Both the position numbers and the translations under genes were made by a program. From positions 558,001-622,000 of the forward strand of contig NZ_JBITDV010000004.1 in the NCBI RefSeq assembly GCF_044454545.1: a stretch of DNA of 64,000 bases, read 5' to 3'. The notes under the pieces are model-generated. The model was not told where the DNA came from. It did not search any database and saw only the letters and a program-made list of their open reading frames with translations. The stretch's first letter is position 1. Each line of letters starts with the position of its first letter. This document shows, in pieces, positions 50,082 to 58,997 of the stretch. The stretch comes from Cryptosporangium sp044454545 (GTDB lineage Bacteria > Actinomycetota > Actinomycetes > Mycobacteriales > Cryptosporangiaceae).

Positions 50082-52874
50082 ATGTCCGACGCGCAGGCAG
50101 TGCCTTCCGACCTGTGGGGTCTGGGTAACGTCACGCCCGACGCGGCCAACGAGGCCGACCGGACGCTGCGGGCCGACATTCGCCGGATCGGCAATCTGCT
50201 GGGCGAGACGCTCGTCCGCCAGGAAGGGCCCGACCTGCTCGAGCTGGTCGAGAAGGTCCGGGCCGCGGCCCGTACCGACGCGGCCGCCGCCGCCGACGCG
50301 TTGTCGGGCATCGACATTCCGACCGCGATCCGCCTCGTCCGCGCGTTCGCGACGTACTTCAACCTGGCGAACATCACCGAGCAGGCCCACCGCGGCCGCG
50401 ATCTGCGCCGACGCCGGGCCACGCAGGGCGGGTGGCTGGACGGCGCCGCCCGCCGGCTCAAGGACCGCGGTCTCACCGCGGACGAGATCAAGACCGGCGC
50501 CGAGCAGCTGGCGATCCGTCCGGTCTTCACCGCGCACCCCACCGAGGCGGCCCGCCGGTCGACGCTGGCGAAGCTGCGCCGCGTCGCCGACCTGCTGGAG
50601 GCCGAGGCGACCGAGGCCGCGGTCTCCGGCCAGCCGGAAGGAACGGTCAGCGCCCAGACCAACCGCGAACTCGCCGAGGTCGTCGATCTGCTCTGGCAGA
50701 CCGACGAGCTGCGGCTGGAGAAGCCGGAGCCTGCCGACGAGGCCCGGAACGCGATCTACTACCTGAACGACCTGCACGCCGACGCCGCACCCGCGGTGCT
50801 GACGAAGCTGGCCGACATCCTGGCCGACCTGGGCGCGGAGGTGCCGCCGACCGCGACCCCGCTGACGTTCGGCAGCTGGATCGGCGGCGACCGGGACGGC
50901 AACCCGTACGTGACACCGCAGGTCACCCGGGACGTGCTGCGGCTGCAGTACGAGTACGGCATCCGTGACACCGACTCCGACCTGGCCGCGCTGGTCGAGG
51001 AGCTGTCGGTGTCCGATCAGGTCGTCGACGTCTCCCAGGAGCTGCTCGACAGCGCCGAGGCCGACCTGGCGAACCTCCCCGAGCTGGAAGGCCGGTACCG
51101 GCGGGTCAACGCCGCCGAGCCGTACCGGCTCAAGATCCGCTGCATGCGGGCCAAGCTGGCCAACACCCGCACCCGGCTGGCTCGGAACACCCCGCACCAG
51201 CCCGGACGCGACTACCTGGGCACGACCGAGCTGATCGCCGACCTCGACCTCATGCGCCGCTCGCTGCTCGCGCACCGCGGCGAGCTGATCGCGAACGGCC
51301 GGCTGACCGAGTTGATCCGCACCGTGTCGGCGTTCGGCCTGCACCTGGCGACGCTCGACATCCGTGAGCACTCGGAGGCCCACCACCAGGCGCTCGCGCA
51401 GTTCGTCGACCGGGTCGGCGAGCTCTACGAGCCCTACGAGAACCTGAGCCGCGAGGCCCGCACCGAGTACCTGGCCCGCGAGCTGGCCGGGCGCCGCCCG
51501 CTCGGCGGTCCCGACACCCGGCTCGACGAGGCCGGCGCGAAGACGTTCGGGGTGTTCGGTGCGATCCGCGACATCCTCGACCAGTTCGGCCCCGAGGTGA
51601 TCGAGTCCTACATCATCTCGATGACCGAGGGTGTGGACGACGTACTGGCCGCCGCCGTGCTGGCCCGCGAGGCCGGCCTGGTCGACGTCAACGGTGGCCT
51701 GGCCCGGATCGGGTTCGTGCCGCTGCTCGAGCAGGTCGCCGAGCTGAACGTGGCCGGCGAGATCCTCGACCGGCTGCTGTCGGTGCCGGCGTACCGGGCG
51801 ATCGTCACGGCCCGGGGTGACGTCCAGGAAGTCATGCTCGGGTACTCCGACTCGAACAAGGACGCCGGCATCACGTCCAGTCAGTGGCAGATCCACCGGG
51901 CCCAGCGGTCCCTGCGTGACGTCGCCCAGCGCCATGGCGTCCGGCTGAGGCTGTTCCACGGCCGGGGCGGGACCGTCGGCCGCGGCGGCGGGCCGACGCA
52001 CGAGGCGATCCTGGCCCAGCCGTACGGGACGCTCGACGGCGCGATCAAGGTGACCGAGCAGGGCGAGGTCATCTCGGACAAGTACGCGGTGCCGTCGCTG
52101 GCGCGGGAGAACCTCGAGCTGACCGTCGCAGCGGTGTTGCAGGCGACGCTGCTGCACACCGAACCGCGGCAGCCGCAGGAAGACCTCGACCGGTGGTCGG
52201 ACCTGATGGACCGGGTCGCGGCACCGGCGCAGCAGGCCTACCGGGACCTGATCCACGACCCCGACCTGCCGCGGTACTTCTGGGCCTCGACGCCGGCCGA
52301 GTTGCTCGGCGCGCTGAACATCGGGTCGCGGCCGTCGAAGCGTCCCGACACCGGGTCGGGCCTGGCCGGGCTGCGGGCGATCCCGTGGGTGTTCGGCTGG
52401 ACGCAGTCCCGGCAGATCGTGCCGGGCTGGTACGGCGTGGGCACCGGGTTCGCGGCCGCTCGCGAGGCCGGTTTCGGCGACCTGCTCGCGGACGCCTACG
52501 AGCGCTGGCACTTCTTCAGGGCGTTCGTGTCCAACGTCGAGATGACGCTGGTCAAGACCGACCTGTCGATCGCGCGCCGGTACGTGGAGAGGCTGGTCGA
52601 CCCGTCGCTGCAACACATCTTCGACAAGATCACCGCCGAGCACGACCGGAGCGTCGCCGAGATCCTGCGGATCACCGGGGAGCCGGCACTGCTCGACGCC
52701 CAGCCGGTGCTGCAGCGGACGCTCGCGGTGCGCGACACGTACCTGCAGCCGCTGCACCACCTGCAGATCGAGTTGCTGGCGCGGTACCGGGCCAACGAAC
52801 AGGACCCGCAGCTCCAGCGGGCCCTGCTGCTCACGATCAACGGCGTCGCCGCCGGCATGCGCAACACCGGCTGA
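50082..52874 (+). CDS. ppc: Phosphoenolpyruvate carboxylase
   Basis: This 930-residue anaplerotic enzyme makes oxaloacetate from PEP and bicarbonate. Catalytic motifs are FTAHPTEAARRS (His) around residue 147, GGDRDGNPYVT, GYSDSNKDAG, and FHGRGGTVGRGGGPTHEAI. The C-terminus ends in NTG, as usual. ATG 50082 is preceded by GGGGAG. The gene stands alone between the ABC-2-like gene and the aldo/keto reductase. Confidence 0.98.
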   Translation: MSDAQAVPSDLWGLGNVTPDAANEADRTLRADIRRIGNLLGETLVRQEGPDLLELVEKVRAAARTDAAAAADALSGIDIPTAIRLVRAFATYFNLANITEQAHRGRDLRRRRATQGGWLDGAARRLKDRGLTADEIKTGAEQLAIRPVFTAHPTEAARRSTLAKLRRVADLLEAEATEAAVSGQPEGTVSAQTNRELAEVVDLLWQTDELRLEKPEPADEARNAIYYLNDLHADAAPAVLTKLADILADLGAEVPPTATPLTFGSWIGGDRDGNPYVTPQVTRDVLRLQYEYGIRDTDSDLAALVEELSVSDQVVDVSQELLDSAEADLANLPELEGRYRRVNAAEPYRLKIRCMRAKLANTRTRLARNTPHQPGRDYLGTTELIADLDLMRRSLLAHRGELIANGRLTELIRTVSAFGLHLATLDIREHSEAHHQALAQFVDRVGELYEPYENLSREARTEYLARELAGRRPLGGPDTRLDEAGAKTFGVFGAIRDILDQFGPEVIESYIISMTEGVDDVLAAAVLAREAGLVDVNGGLARIGFVPLLEQVAELNVAGEILDRLLSVPAYRAIVTARGDVQEVMLGYSDSNKDAGITSSQWQIHRAQRSLRDVAQRHGVRLRLFHGRGGTVGRGGGPTHEAILAQPYGTLDGAIKVTEQGEVISDKYAVPSLARENLELTVAAVLQATLLHTEPRQPQEDLDRWSDLMDRVAAPAQQAYRDLIHDPDLPRYFWASTPAELLGALNIGSRPSKRPDTGSGLAGLRAIPWVFGWTQSRQIVPGWYGVGTGFAAAREAGFGDLLADAYERWHFFRAFVSNVEMTLVKTDLSIARRYVERLVDPSLQHIFDKITAEHDRSVAEILRITGEPALLDAQPVLQRTLAVRDTYLQPLHHLQIELLARYRANEQDPQLQRALLLTINGVAAGMRNTG

Positions 52875-52983
52875 TGTCAACTCTGCGTTAACAATCCGGT
52901 CGCGACCCGGACGCATGCGTAACATCGGTTGAGTTCTCCGTTCGGTCAGTGCCGATCGTTCGGTCCCCACACGGAGGACTGCC

Positions 52984-53844
52984 ATGAGAACGAGACAACT
53001 CGGTACCGAAGGCCCCTACGTCAGTGCGGTCGGGCTCGGCTGTACGGCGTTCAGCCGCCTCGAGGATGACGACGTCCCGATCGCGGTGATCCGGTCCGCG
53101 CTCGACCACGGCGTCACGTTCTTCGACACCGCGGACGTGTACGACGACGGGCACAACGAGGAGATCCTCGGGCGGGCGTTACGGCGGCACCGCTCCGAGG
53201 TGACGCTCGCCAGCAAGGTCGGGCTGGTGCCCGACCCGGTGCGCGCGGACGCTTCGCCGCTGCACATCGAGACCGCGATCGACGCCAGCCTCTACCGGCT
53301 CGGCGACGATGTCGTCGATCTGTACTACCTGCACCGGGTCGACCCGCGGATCCCGCTGGCGGAGACCTGGGGCGCGATGGCCGACCTGGTCGAGAAAGGC
53401 AAGGTCCGGCAGCTGGGGCTGTGCGAGGTCACGGTCGCCCAGGCCGAGGAGGCGGACGCGATCCACCCGGTCGCGGCGATCCAGTCCGAGTTCTCGCTGT
53501 GGAGGCGCGACCCTCTGGAGACCGGCGTCGTCGACTGGTGCCGGGACCACGGCGCGGCGTTCGTTCCCTACGCGCCGCTGGGCCGCGGCCCGCTGACCGG
53601 CGCGGTCACCGCGTCGGACGGGCCGGCCGCCCCGAACCTGCTGGGTCAGGTCCGGGAGGTGGCCGGCCGCTACCGGGCCACGCCCGCGCAGGTCGCGATC
53701 GCCTGGGCGCTCGCGCAGGGCGAGCACGTGATCCCGATCCCCGGCACCAGGCACCGCCGTTACCTGCAAGAGAACGTCGGCGCGACCCTGCTGACCCTCG
53801 AACCTGACGACCTACGTGCGCTGGAACCTCTGCTCAACCGGTGA
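52984..53844 (+). CDS. Aldo/keto reductase
   Basis: This 286-residue NADPH-dependent reductase has a TIM barrel with catalytic Asp and Tyr in FFDTADVYDDGHNEEILGRAL, Lys in VTLASKVG and His in YYLHRVDPRIP. C-terminal IPIPGTRHRRYLQENVGA binds the cofactor. The substrate is not known. GGAGG lies six bases before the ATG. The 3' end overlaps the convergent Wzz-like gene by 33 bp. Confidence 0.94.
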   Translation: MRTRQLGTEGPYVSAVGLGCTAFSRLEDDDVPIAVIRSALDHGVTFFDTADVYDDGHNEEILGRALRRHRSEVTLASKVGLVPDPVRADASPLHIETAIDASLYRLGDDVVDLYYLHRVDPRIPLAETWGAMADLVEKGKVRQLGLCEVTVAQAEEADAIHPVAAIQSEFSLWRRDPLETGVVDWCRDHGAAFVPYAPLGRGPLTGAVTASDGPAAPNLLGQVREVAGRYRATPAQVAIAWALAQGEHVIPIPGTRHRRYLQENVGATLLTLEPDDLRALEPLLNR

Positions 53845-54381
53845 GGGCCGGCGGAAGTAGCCGAGCGCCAGTACCGCGAGGACGCCCAGGCTGACCGCGC
53901 CCGCGCCGCCGACCAGGAACAACAACCGTCGCGGCGGCCCGCTCGGCGCGACCGGCACCATCGCGGGCACGACGAGCTCGGCGACGACCTGCGAATCGTC
54001 GACGCTCTGCCGGACCCCGGCCCGGGCCAGCGCGTTCGCGATGCCCGCGCCGCCCTCGGCATCCGGGCCGTTGACGCTGACCCGGATGTTCACGGTGGCC
54101 GGCTGCTGGGCGACGATGGTGCTCTTCGCGACCGCGGCCGGCCGTTCGCCCAGGGACGTGGCGATGTCGTCGAGCGTCGCCGGTGCCGACAGATAGGCCA
54201 CGTACCGGCTGGTCGCCAGCGTCAGATCGTCGGAGCCGACCTCGCCGGGATCGCGCGGGGAGAGGCTGAGCACAGCGGTGCTGGTGTAGGTGTCCGGCTG
54301 CGCGCGCACGTAGGCGACCGCGGTGGCGCCCAGGCACAGGATCAGCGCGATGACCAGCGCGAACGGCGAACCCCGGCTCAT
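53812..54381 (-). CDS. Short Wzz-like (chain-length determinant) membrane protein
   Basis: This 189-residue protein has two membrane helices, near residues 8-24 and 152-172, flanking an extracellular domain with YTSTAVLSLSPRDPGEVGSDDL and RYVAYLSAPATLDDIATSLG. This is the topology of polysaccharide co-polymerases, without a tyrosine-kinase domain. It should influence polymer length or export in the neighbouring exopolysaccharide locus. Its ATG overlaps the upstream gene's stop (ATGA). Confidence 0.83.
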   Translation of the reverse strand: MSRGSPFALVIALILCLGATAVAYVRAQPDTYTSTAVLSLSPRDPGEVGSDDLTLATSRYVAYLSAPATLDDIATSLGERPAAVAKSTIVAQQPATVNIRVSVNGPDAEGGAGIANALARAGVRQSVDDSQVVAELVVPAMVPVAPSGPPRRLLFLVGGAGAVSLGVLAVLALGYFRRPSPVEQRFQRT

Positions 54382-55526
54382 CGGACGGCCTCCTCGAGCA
54401 CCCGCTCGGGAACGGTCGCCGGTGCCGGCGCCGGCCGGGAGCGGCGGCGCCGGGCCAGCGCCGCGATGCCGAGCATCAGCAGTGCGCCGACCCCGACCCC
54501 GGCCAGCACCAGCGGCGGGAACACCGGTCCGAAGACCGGGGCCACCCCCGGCCGCCGCGTGACCGTCACCTCACCGAGCGGCGACGGAATCTGCTCACCG
54601 GCCGTGAGCAGCGCGGATCCGTCGTCGGTGTAGGTGATCGCCTCGCCCTGCGGTGCCCGGTCGAGCGCGAACCGCCTGGGCACGCCGTTGCGCAGGGCGC
54701 GGACCACGTCACCGTCGGGCGCGTCCCACTCCAGTGCCGCGCCGTGCGTCCGCAGTGCGAAGTGCACACCGTCCGGCGAGACCGCTCCCCCGGTGATCGC
54801 GAGCGCCACGGCCGGGCGGCCGGGCAGCAGTGGCCGGAGGTCGAGCGACCCGGCCCGGCGCAGCGTGGTGACCGGCTCCAGCGGTAGCTGGGCCTGGTAC
54901 ACCGGCGCCACACCCGACGAGGTCTTGCCGACCAGCACGATCTGGCCGGCCAGCGTCACCAGCAGCGCCTCGACGTCGTGCGTGCCGTCGGGATAGCGCA
55001 GGTCGTAGCGGCTGACCGCGTTGACGGCCGGTACCGGGTTCTGGCGGGTCACCGGGATCCCGGCGCGGGCCGAGTCGAGTGTGCGGCCCGGTACCCAGCG
55101 GTACAGCGACACCGCCGGGCGCGGGCTCGTGTTGCCGCCGGTGTCGGCGAGCCAGAGCGCACCGTCCGCGGCCACCCCGACGTCCTCGATGTCGACGGAT
55201 CTCTCGCCGGAACCGCGCAGCGCGGCGGCCGGGTCATGGGCCCGCGGAAGCGTGAGGATCGTCTGCCGGACCGCCCGGCACCGGCCGTTCAGCGCGTCGA
55301 CCTGCCAGACCGTCACCGGCGCGGTGTCGTTGACGACGTAGAGCGCGCCGCGGTCGGCCGCCATCCCGCTGATCTGGTCGAGCCGCGGGTCGGTGACCGT
55401 GCAGCGCGTCGACGGTGGGGCGTAACTCGTCCGGGGGTCGGTGCCGGCCGCATGGGCCGGGCTCGCCATTACGGCGACCAGCGCCGCCGTGGCGAACGAC
55501 GTCAGGCGGACTCCCGGAACGACCAT
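54378..55526 (-). CDS. Exported, membrane-anchored beta-propeller-like protein
   Basis: This 382-residue protein has a signal peptide (VRLTSFATAALVAVMASPAHA, cut near residue 26) and one C-terminal membrane helix (LVLAGVGVGALLMLGIAALA) followed by a short basic tail. The outer domain repeats strand pairs such as QISGMAADRGALYVVNDTAPVT, IEDVGVAADGALWLADTGGN and DVEALLVTLAGQIVLVGKT, as in propeller folds. I do not recognise a catalytic site. It is co-translated with the Wzz-like gene and may form part of the polymer assembly site on the cell surface. Confidence 0.75.
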   Translation of the reverse strand: MVVPGVRLTSFATAALVAVMASPAHAAGTDPRTSYAPPSTRCTVTDPRLDQISGMAADRGALYVVNDTAPVTVWQVDALNGRCRAVRQTILTLPRAHDPAAALRGSGERSVDIEDVGVAADGALWLADTGGNTSPRPAVSLYRWVPGRTLDSARAGIPVTRQNPVPAVNAVSRYDLRYPDGTHDVEALLVTLAGQIVLVGKTSSGVAPVYQAQLPLEPVTTLRRAGSLDLRPLLPGRPAVALAITGGAVSPDGVHFALRTHGAALEWDAPDGDVVRALRNGVPRRFALDRAPQGEAITYTDDGSALLTAGEQIPSPLGEVTVTRRPGVAPVFGPVFPPLVLAGVGVGALLMLGIAALARRRRSRPAPAPATVPERVLEEAVR

Positions 55527-55742
55527 CCGCGCGTTGCCTCCGCCTGCCCGGGCCGGGCGCGCCCGACTATTCCCTGTCCGCCGTCAGGCTACCGTCTTGC
55601 CCCGTTTAGTGTAGGCCCGTACCTAAAAGTGGATTTATGCGTTTGACTATCCGAGAAATACCAGTTCGTCACGTTTGACGGCGGGGGGACGGATGATCGA
55701 CCGGGGCGTCCGCAGGACCAGCTGTGCACCGGGAGTCGGTAG
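55527..55742. promoter_or_regulatory. Promoter region of the exopolysaccharide locus
   Basis: The 216 bp between divergent genes has an AT-rich core (about 55600-55660). GTTTGACT lies at 55641-55648 and GTTTGAC again at 55673-55679. The same octamer appears in the 58.0-58.1 kb promoter region. No riboswitch or longer structure is visible. Confidence 0.5.
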
Positions 55743-57206
55743 ATGACCGCAGAGCAGGTCACCGACACCCTCGTACTCTCTCGGATCACGGAATCGCTCG
55801 ACACTCCATCGACCGCGGTCGCGGCCGATCGGCAGGACACCCTGCGGCGAGCCGCGGTCGCGGCCTGCGACGCGGCCGCCGCGGTGGCCACCGCGCTGGT
55901 GCTGGGGTGGCTCGTCGACGTGTTGCCGCTGCGCGAGGCGCTGGCCGTCCCGGCCGCGTGGACGCTGACCGCGTGGTCGATCGGCGCGTACCACCGCCGC
56001 CGGTTGAAGATCCGGCTCAGCGACACTCGGGCGCTGCTGCTCACGACCGTGGTGCTGTGGGCGGTGCTCGGCGTCGGCACGGCCGCGCTGCCGCTGATGG
56101 GCGTGCGGCCGCTGATGCTCGTCGCGATCCCGGCGACCGCGCTGGCGGTCGGCCTCGGCCGGGCCGCGCTGACCCGCCTCACCCCGGTGGGGAGCGCGCT
56201 CGCGGCCGCGCCGGTCGTCGTCTACGGTTCACCGGACGCGGTCACCCGCTACTGCGCCGCGACCGCCCGCGACACCCGGGCGCCCGCCGTCGCGGCTGCC
56301 TGCATCACCGATCCGGGCTCCTGGGACGCACTGCCCCCGGGGCTGGCCGTCGTCGACGCGACGGCCGCCGATCCCGACCGCGCTCTCGACGCCGTGGTGG
56401 CGGCCGTCCGCCGGACCGGTGCCGACACCGTCGTGGTGACCGGCACCTACGATCCGGACGCTCTGCGCCGGCTCTCCTGGCGGCTCGAGCAGCACGGGGT
56501 CGGCCTCGCCGTCACCCCGCTGTGGCCGGTCAGCCCGGATCGGGTCACGGTCCGCGCCTACGGGGACGCCACGCTGGTCGAGGTCGCGCCGCCGCGGTAC
56601 GACGGAGCCCGGCTGGCCGTGCGCTCGCTCGCCGACCGGCTGATCGCCGCTAGCGCGCTGATCGTGCTGTCACCGGTGCTGCTGGGCGTCGCCGCGGTGG
56701 TGAAGGCGACCAGCCCGGGCCCGGTGCTCTTCACCCAGCTCCGTACCGGACGGGACGGCCGCCGGTTCCGGCTGCTCAAGTTCCGCACGATGGTCGCCGA
56801 CGCCGAACGGCTGAAGTCTGCCCTGTCCTGCGCGAACCAGTACACCGCCGGGACGCTGTTCAAGGTCCGCGACGACCCCCGCGTGACGCCGGTCGGCACG
56901 CTGCTGCGGGCCCTGTCCCTGGACGAGCTGCCGCAGCTGGTGAACGTGCTGCGGGGCGAGATGGCGCTGGTCGGGCCACGTCCGACGGCCACACCGCCGG
57001 AGCAGATGCGCGACGACTACCGCCGCCGGACGCTGGTGAAGCCCGGGCTGACCGGGCTGTGGCAGGTGAGCGGGCGGTCGAACCTGCCCTGGGAGGAAGC
57101 CGTCCGGCTCGACCTGCGCTACGTCGAGAACCGGTCGCTGGCGATGGACTTCGACATCGTCCGCCGGACGCTCCCCGCGGTGCTGTCCCGGGACGGGGCC
57201 TACTAG
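55743..57206 (+). CDS. Polyprenyl-phosphate sugar-1-phosphate transferase (WcaJ/WbaP-like)
   Basis: This 487-residue enzyme starts a polysaccharide repeat unit by moving a sugar phosphate to undecaprenyl phosphate. Four or five membrane helices lie in residues 35-145. A Rossmann-like central domain follows (about 160-270). The C-terminal catalytic domain (300-487) has LRTGRDGRRFRLLKFRTMVADAE, LDELPQLVNVLRGEMALVGPRP and PGLTGLWQVSGRSNLPWEE. GGGAG precedes the ATG. It is the key enzyme of this locus. Confidence 0.94.
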   Translation: MTAEQVTDTLVLSRITESLDTPSTAVAADRQDTLRRAAVAACDAAAAVATALVLGWLVDVLPLREALAVPAAWTLTAWSIGAYHRRRLKIRLSDTRALLLTTVVLWAVLGVGTAALPLMGVRPLMLVAIPATALAVGLGRAALTRLTPVGSALAAAPVVVYGSPDAVTRYCAATARDTRAPAVAAACITDPGSWDALPPGLAVVDATAADPDRALDAVVAAVRRTGADTVVVTGTYDPDALRRLSWRLEQHGVGLAVTPLWPVSPDRVTVRAYGDATLVEVAPPRYDGARLAVRSLADRLIAASALIVLSPVLLGVAAVVKATSPGPVLFTQLRTGRDGRRFRLLKFRTMVADAERLKSALSCANQYTAGTLFKVRDDPRVTPVGTLLRALSLDELPQLVNVLRGEMALVGPRPTATPPEQMRDDYRRRTLVKPGLTGLWQVSGRSNLPWEEAVRLDLRYVENRSLAMDFDIVRRTLPAVLSRDGAY

Positions 57207-57209
57207 CGG

Positions 57210-58007
57210 CTAGCGGCTGCTCGGCGCGATCGACCGGGTGATCACTGCTCCGGGGTCGAACCGGACGGTGTCGACGTCGGAGAACGGGTCGTCGAGGGAG
57301 TCCATCTCGACGGTGTCCTCGGGCGGGATCGGGCGGGGCAGCGCGGCCGTCGCGAGCAGCGTGCCCGGCATCGAACCGGGCGCCGGCCGCGGTCCCACCG
57401 GCACGTACGCCTCGGCCGAGCCGTACCGCCGCCGCACGTACCACCGCACTCCGGAGGCCGCGAGCGCCCCGACGACCACCGCCGCGACCGCCGCACCGCC
57501 GAGCAGCGTCGCCTCGCTCGGGCCGGCCGGGCTCGTCGGCACCGTCGCTCTGGCCAGCATCCGGCCGCCCAGCACCGGGTCGGCCGACGCCCGCTCGATC
57601 ACCAGCGCCGCGATCCGGTTCGCCGCCTCGGCCGCCGTCGCCGCCGCCTGCGCGGTGACCGTGATCGCGACGTTCGCCGTGGTCGCGGGCATCGTCACGG
57701 TCAGGCTGTTCTGCAGGTCGGTCGAGGGCACCCCGGCCGTCGCGGCGGCCTGCCGGACCACGTACGGCGACGCCGCGTAGGCGACGTACCGCGGCACCAT
57801 CAGCGTCACCGACGTGGCACTGACCGGGCGTTCCCCCACCGGAACGAACGCGATGACCGCCTGTGCCGACCAGGTCACCGGCCGGGTTACCACGTGCGCG
57901 GCCGAACCGGCGAGCACGGCCAAGGCGGCGACCAGGAAGAACAGCCAGCCGCGCAGCAGGAGCGGGGGGTGCTGCGGGGTGGGCGCCGGGGGGTCGAGGC
58001 TGGTCAC
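57210..58007 (-). CDS. Wzz-like polysaccharide co-polymerase, second copy
   Basis: This 265-residue protein has a membrane helix near residues 20-42 and another near 165-187. Between them is an extracellular domain with WSAQAVIAFVPVGERPVSATS and PRYVAYAASPYVVRQAA, matching the shorter Wzz-like protein at 53.8 kb in layout. The last 75 residues form an acidic cytoplasmic tail. There is no BY-kinase domain. Start GTG 58007 has AAAGGA upstream. It is convergent to the sugar transferase, 3 bp between stops. Confidence 0.83.
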   Translation of the reverse strand: MTSLDPPAPTPQHPPLLLRGWLFFLVAALAVLAGSAAHVVTRPVTWSAQAVIAFVPVGERPVSATSVTLMVPRYVAYAASPYVVRQAAATAGVPSTDLQNSLTVTMPATTANVAITVTAQAAATAAEAANRIAALVIERASADPVLGGRMLARATVPTSPAGPSEATLLGGAAVAAVVVGALAASGVRWYVRRRYGSAEAYVPVGPRPAPGSMPGTLLATAALPRPIPPEDTVEMDSLDDPFSDVDTVRFDPGAVITRSIAPSSR

Positions 58008-58062
58008 GACGGATCCTTTCCGAGTTCCAGGACGCGGGTGTCCTTTTTACGTCTTTTCGGTA

Positions 58063-58070
58063 GTTTGACT
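58063..58070. promoter_or_regulatory. GTTTGACT element in a divergent promoter
   Basis: The octamer also found at 55641-55648 lies in the AT-rich 90 bp between the Wzz-like gene and the phosphotransferase gene. The reverse reading AGTCAAAC faces the Wzz-like gene. Confidence 0.4.
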
Positions 58071-58097
58071 CATCTTCGTCCTTTAGGCTGCCGACCC

Positions 58098-58997
58098 GTG
58101 GCACCGTTCCTCTCGTCCGGGACCGCTGGATCGGTCACCTCGTCGGGTCTTCCCGAGGCAGCGCGAACCGCGCTGACCGGGGTCGGCGTCCCTCCGGAGG
58201 CGCTCGTACCGGGTTCGTTCGCCGGGCCGCGGCGTCCGCTCCGGCGCTTCCTCGGCGACGGAGTCGTCGTCGAGGTCGCGACCGGTGAGGCCGGGCGGCT
58301 TCGGCTGCGGCGGGAGCTCTGGGGCCGGAGCTGGGCCCGCCAGGTCGGCATCCCGACCGTCCCGGTGCTGGACGCCGATCCGGACGGGGCCTGGCTGATC
58401 GCGGAGTGGTGGAAACCCTCGCCGCCGACCGGCGAGCGCTTCCTGGACGACGTGCTCGCGGCCGCGCTCCGGATCGCCGGGTCGCCGCCCCCGGAGCCAG
58501 GGCCGCCGCCGGCCGTCTGGGTCTCCGACCGGCGGGCCGCCCCGATCCGCCTGGCGCGCGGGGTACTCGGCGGCGTCCCCACCCGGTCTTGGCTGGCCGC
58601 CCGCCGCGCCGCCGCGGCGCTGCCGACGGTGCCGGTAGCGCACGGCGACTTCTACCACCGCAACGCGCTGTGGTGTCCGGAGCGCGGCGGGCTGCACGTC
58701 GTCGACTGGGAGTACCTCGGGCCCGGCCCGCGCTACGGCGACCTGGTCCGGCTCTGGACGCTGCTCCCGAGCCGCACCGACCGGGACTCGCTGCTCGGCC
58801 GGATCCTCACGCTGGCGCCGCCGGCCGAGCACCAGGAGATCGGCACGCTGGCGCGGTATCTCGCCCTGCGGCTGCTGGGCGAGAACGTCAAGGGCAGGCG
58901 ACGAGACCGCCACCACGCCGATGTCGCCCACGCCCGGTCGATCCAGCCCGAGGCCCGGGACCTTCACAAGGCGCTGAGCTGCAGAACCTCCCCGTAG
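58098..58997 (+). CDS. APH-family small-molecule phosphotransferase
   Basis: This 299-residue kinase has the aminoglycoside-phosphotransferase fold: VAHGDFYHRNALW (catalytic HGD and Asn) and HVVDWEYLGPGPRYGDLVRLW (metal-binding Asp). The N-lobe has VVVEVATGEAGRLRLRREL. The substrate is probably a sugar, lipid or sugar-alcohol in the polysaccharide pathway rather than a drug, judging by the neighbours; that is inference. The GTG start at 58098 follows the family. It overlaps the convergent glycosyltransferase by 34 bp. Confidence 0.85.
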   Translation: MAPFLSSGTAGSVTSSGLPEAARTALTGVGVPPEALVPGSFAGPRRPLRRFLGDGVVVEVATGEAGRLRLRRELWGRSWARQVGIPTVPVLDADPDGAWLIAEWWKPSPPTGERFLDDVLAAALRIAGSPPPEPGPPPAVWVSDRRAAPIRLARGVLGGVPTRSWLAARRAAAALPTVPVAHGDFYHRNALWCPERGGLHVVDWEYLGPGPRYGDLVRLWTLLPSRTDRDSLLGRILTLAPPAEHQEIGTLARYLALRLLGENVKGRRRDRHHADVAHARSIQPEARDLHKALSCRTSP

